Part shown: positions 6,145 through 6,881 of the stretch, in pieces
Layout of the letters: each line of letters opens with the position of its first letter
Numbering within the stretch: position 1 is the stretch's first letter
Assembly: GCA_903911985.1 (NCBI GenBank)
Contig: CAIWFP010000087.1
Coordinates: 1-6,881, forward strand
DNA: 6,881 nt
From: an uncultured Sphingomonadales bacterium
Lineage (GTDB): Bacteria; Pseudomonadota; Alphaproteobacteria; Sphingomonadales; Sphingomonadaceae
Reading direction: 5' to 3'
Position numbers and translations under genes: made by a program
The notes under the pieces: model-generated
Database searches by the model: none
The model's input: the letters and a program-made list of their open reading frames with translations, nothing else
Told to the model about the DNA's origin: nothing

Positions 6145-6881
6145 CTAGCGGTTCAGGCGGAGATCCCGCGCGTTCTGGTCTCTGGCGGTGATCCGCCCGG
6201 GGGTGGTCATGGTCAGGCGCGTGCCGCGCCATTCAATTCTTCGTGCAAACAGGCTGGCCCCATAGACCATAAATCCGAGTATGTCGCCTGCCGCAATGCA
6301 CCATAGCGGCGTTCTTGCCTTGCCAGAGGCACGGCCCATCGCCACGGCCACCAGCAAACGCGCCGCAATAGCCATGGCAACGAGAGCCACGCAGACCGGC
6401 AACAGGCCCGTATGCCCCGCAAAAAGCAGCGCCAGCAACGCCAGCGGTAGAGGGTGTGTTACCACCGATCCGACATGGCCACCCGGGCGCAGGTCGCGAA
6501 TCGTCACCGCCCAGCGCAGGAAATGGCGCCACAATTCGCCCAGCGACGCTTCCGCGCCCGCATGGGTGAGGAGCAGGGGCGGCACCGCCACGCTCAACCC
6601 CAGCGCCGCCACCGCCTCGCCTATGGCGTAATCATCGGCCAGCACATCGGCAAAGCGCTCGAAGCCGCCGATGGCCTCCAGCGTTTCGCGCCGCAGGGCG
6701 ATGGTAGAGCCCATGCAGGGCCGGGCGAGACCACCGGAGAGGCCAACGATGATGTTGGGGGCGGATTGGGTGGTGATCATCGCCGCGCCAATCCGGCTCC
6801 ACACCCCGGCATCACCCCGGCCAACATAAAGGCAGGAGACCGCACCCACGCCCGGTTGCATCAGCGCGCCCAGCACCTGGC
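6145..6881 (-). CDS. hpnI: HpnI, hopanoid family 2 (ceramide glucosyltransferase-like) glycosyltransferase, C-terminal 244 residues
   Basis: This is the C-terminal part of a membrane-bound glycosyltransferase; the start and the first catalytic motifs (the UDP-sugar-binding Asp residues) lie beyond the right edge. HpnI transfers N-acetylglucosamine to bacteriohopanetetrol, the first step towards the cyclitol ether. Visible family features, in order, are: QPGVGAVSCLYVGR; CMGSTIALRRETLEAIGGF; LADDYAIGE (about 6621-6644), the putative catalytic-base region; and HFLRW (6511-6525), the counterpart of the (Q/R)xxRW motif, followed by AVTIRDLRP. Two or more C-terminal helices follow, from HPLPLALLALLFAG and from AAGDILGFMVYGASLFARR. 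Ceramide glucosyltransferases share this layout, but the adjacent hpnJ and hpnK make HpnI the better name. The reading frame has no start inside the window; the GTG at 6876 is an internal valine codon. The stop is 5 bases before the hpnJ start. Confidence 0.92.
   Translation of the reverse strand, partial: QVLGALMQPGVGAVSCLYVGRGDAGVWSRIGAAMITTQSAPNIIVGLSGGLARPCMGSTIALRRETLEAIGGFERFADVLADDYAIGEAVAALGLSVAVPPLLLTHAGAEASLGELWRHFLRWAVTIRDLRPGGHVGSVVTHPLPLALLALLFAGHTGLLPVCVALVAMAIAARLLVAVAMGRASGKARTPLWCIAAGDILGFMVYGASLFARRIEWRGTRLTMTTPGRITARDQNARDLRLNR

Noticed and set aside
6140..6232. Longer hpnJ start at 6232
   Set aside because: It would overlap hpnI by about 88 bases and add a His/Arg/Pro-rich stretch unlike the family. 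The family-like N-terminus begins at the MMKKRTLFLQ start.

Overview
This is a GC-rich window with long, tightly packed genes. It carries the late, side-chain end of a bacterial hopanoid gene cluster. From right to left on the minus strand it reads hpnI (3' part only), hpnJ, hpnK and an mlaA/vacJ-type gene. These are spaced 5, 32 and 5 bases apart, so they very probably form one operon whose promoter lies beyond the right edge. hpnL follows on the plus strand, converging on mlaA with only 10 bases between the two stop codons. The first 480 codons of hpnN lie on the minus strand and run off the left edge. hpnL and hpnN diverge from a 161-base spacer. The window is otherwise almost fully coding, and I see no tRNA, rRNA, insertion sequence, CRISPR array or phage gene.

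Organism: the gene set, high GC, compact layout and the sequence style of HpnJ and MlaA suggest an alphaproteobacterium, most likely a sphingomonad (Novosphingobium/Sphingomonas/Zymomonas side). This is a judgement from general resemblance, not from a search; other hopanoid-producing alphaproteobacteria remain possible.

How the genes work together: in the pathway worked out in other bacteria, HpnI adds N-acetylglucosamine to bacteriohopanetetrol, HpnK removes the acetyl group, and the radical SAM enzyme HpnJ converts the glucosaminyl group into the cyclitol ether head group. HpnN, an RND-type inner-membrane exporter, moves hopanoids towards the outer membrane. HpnL is a polytopic membrane protein of uncertain role. 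The presence of hpnI, hpnJ and hpnK together predicts that the organism makes bacteriohopanetetrol cyclitol ether.

The least expected parts are: an MlaA-like outer-membrane lipid-asymmetry protein built into the hopanoid operon; its lack of a lipoprotein cysteine and its roughly 100-residue Ala/Pro-rich N-terminal linker; and a six-copy 12-base tandem repeat that encodes a charged tail on HpnL right at the convergent boundary.
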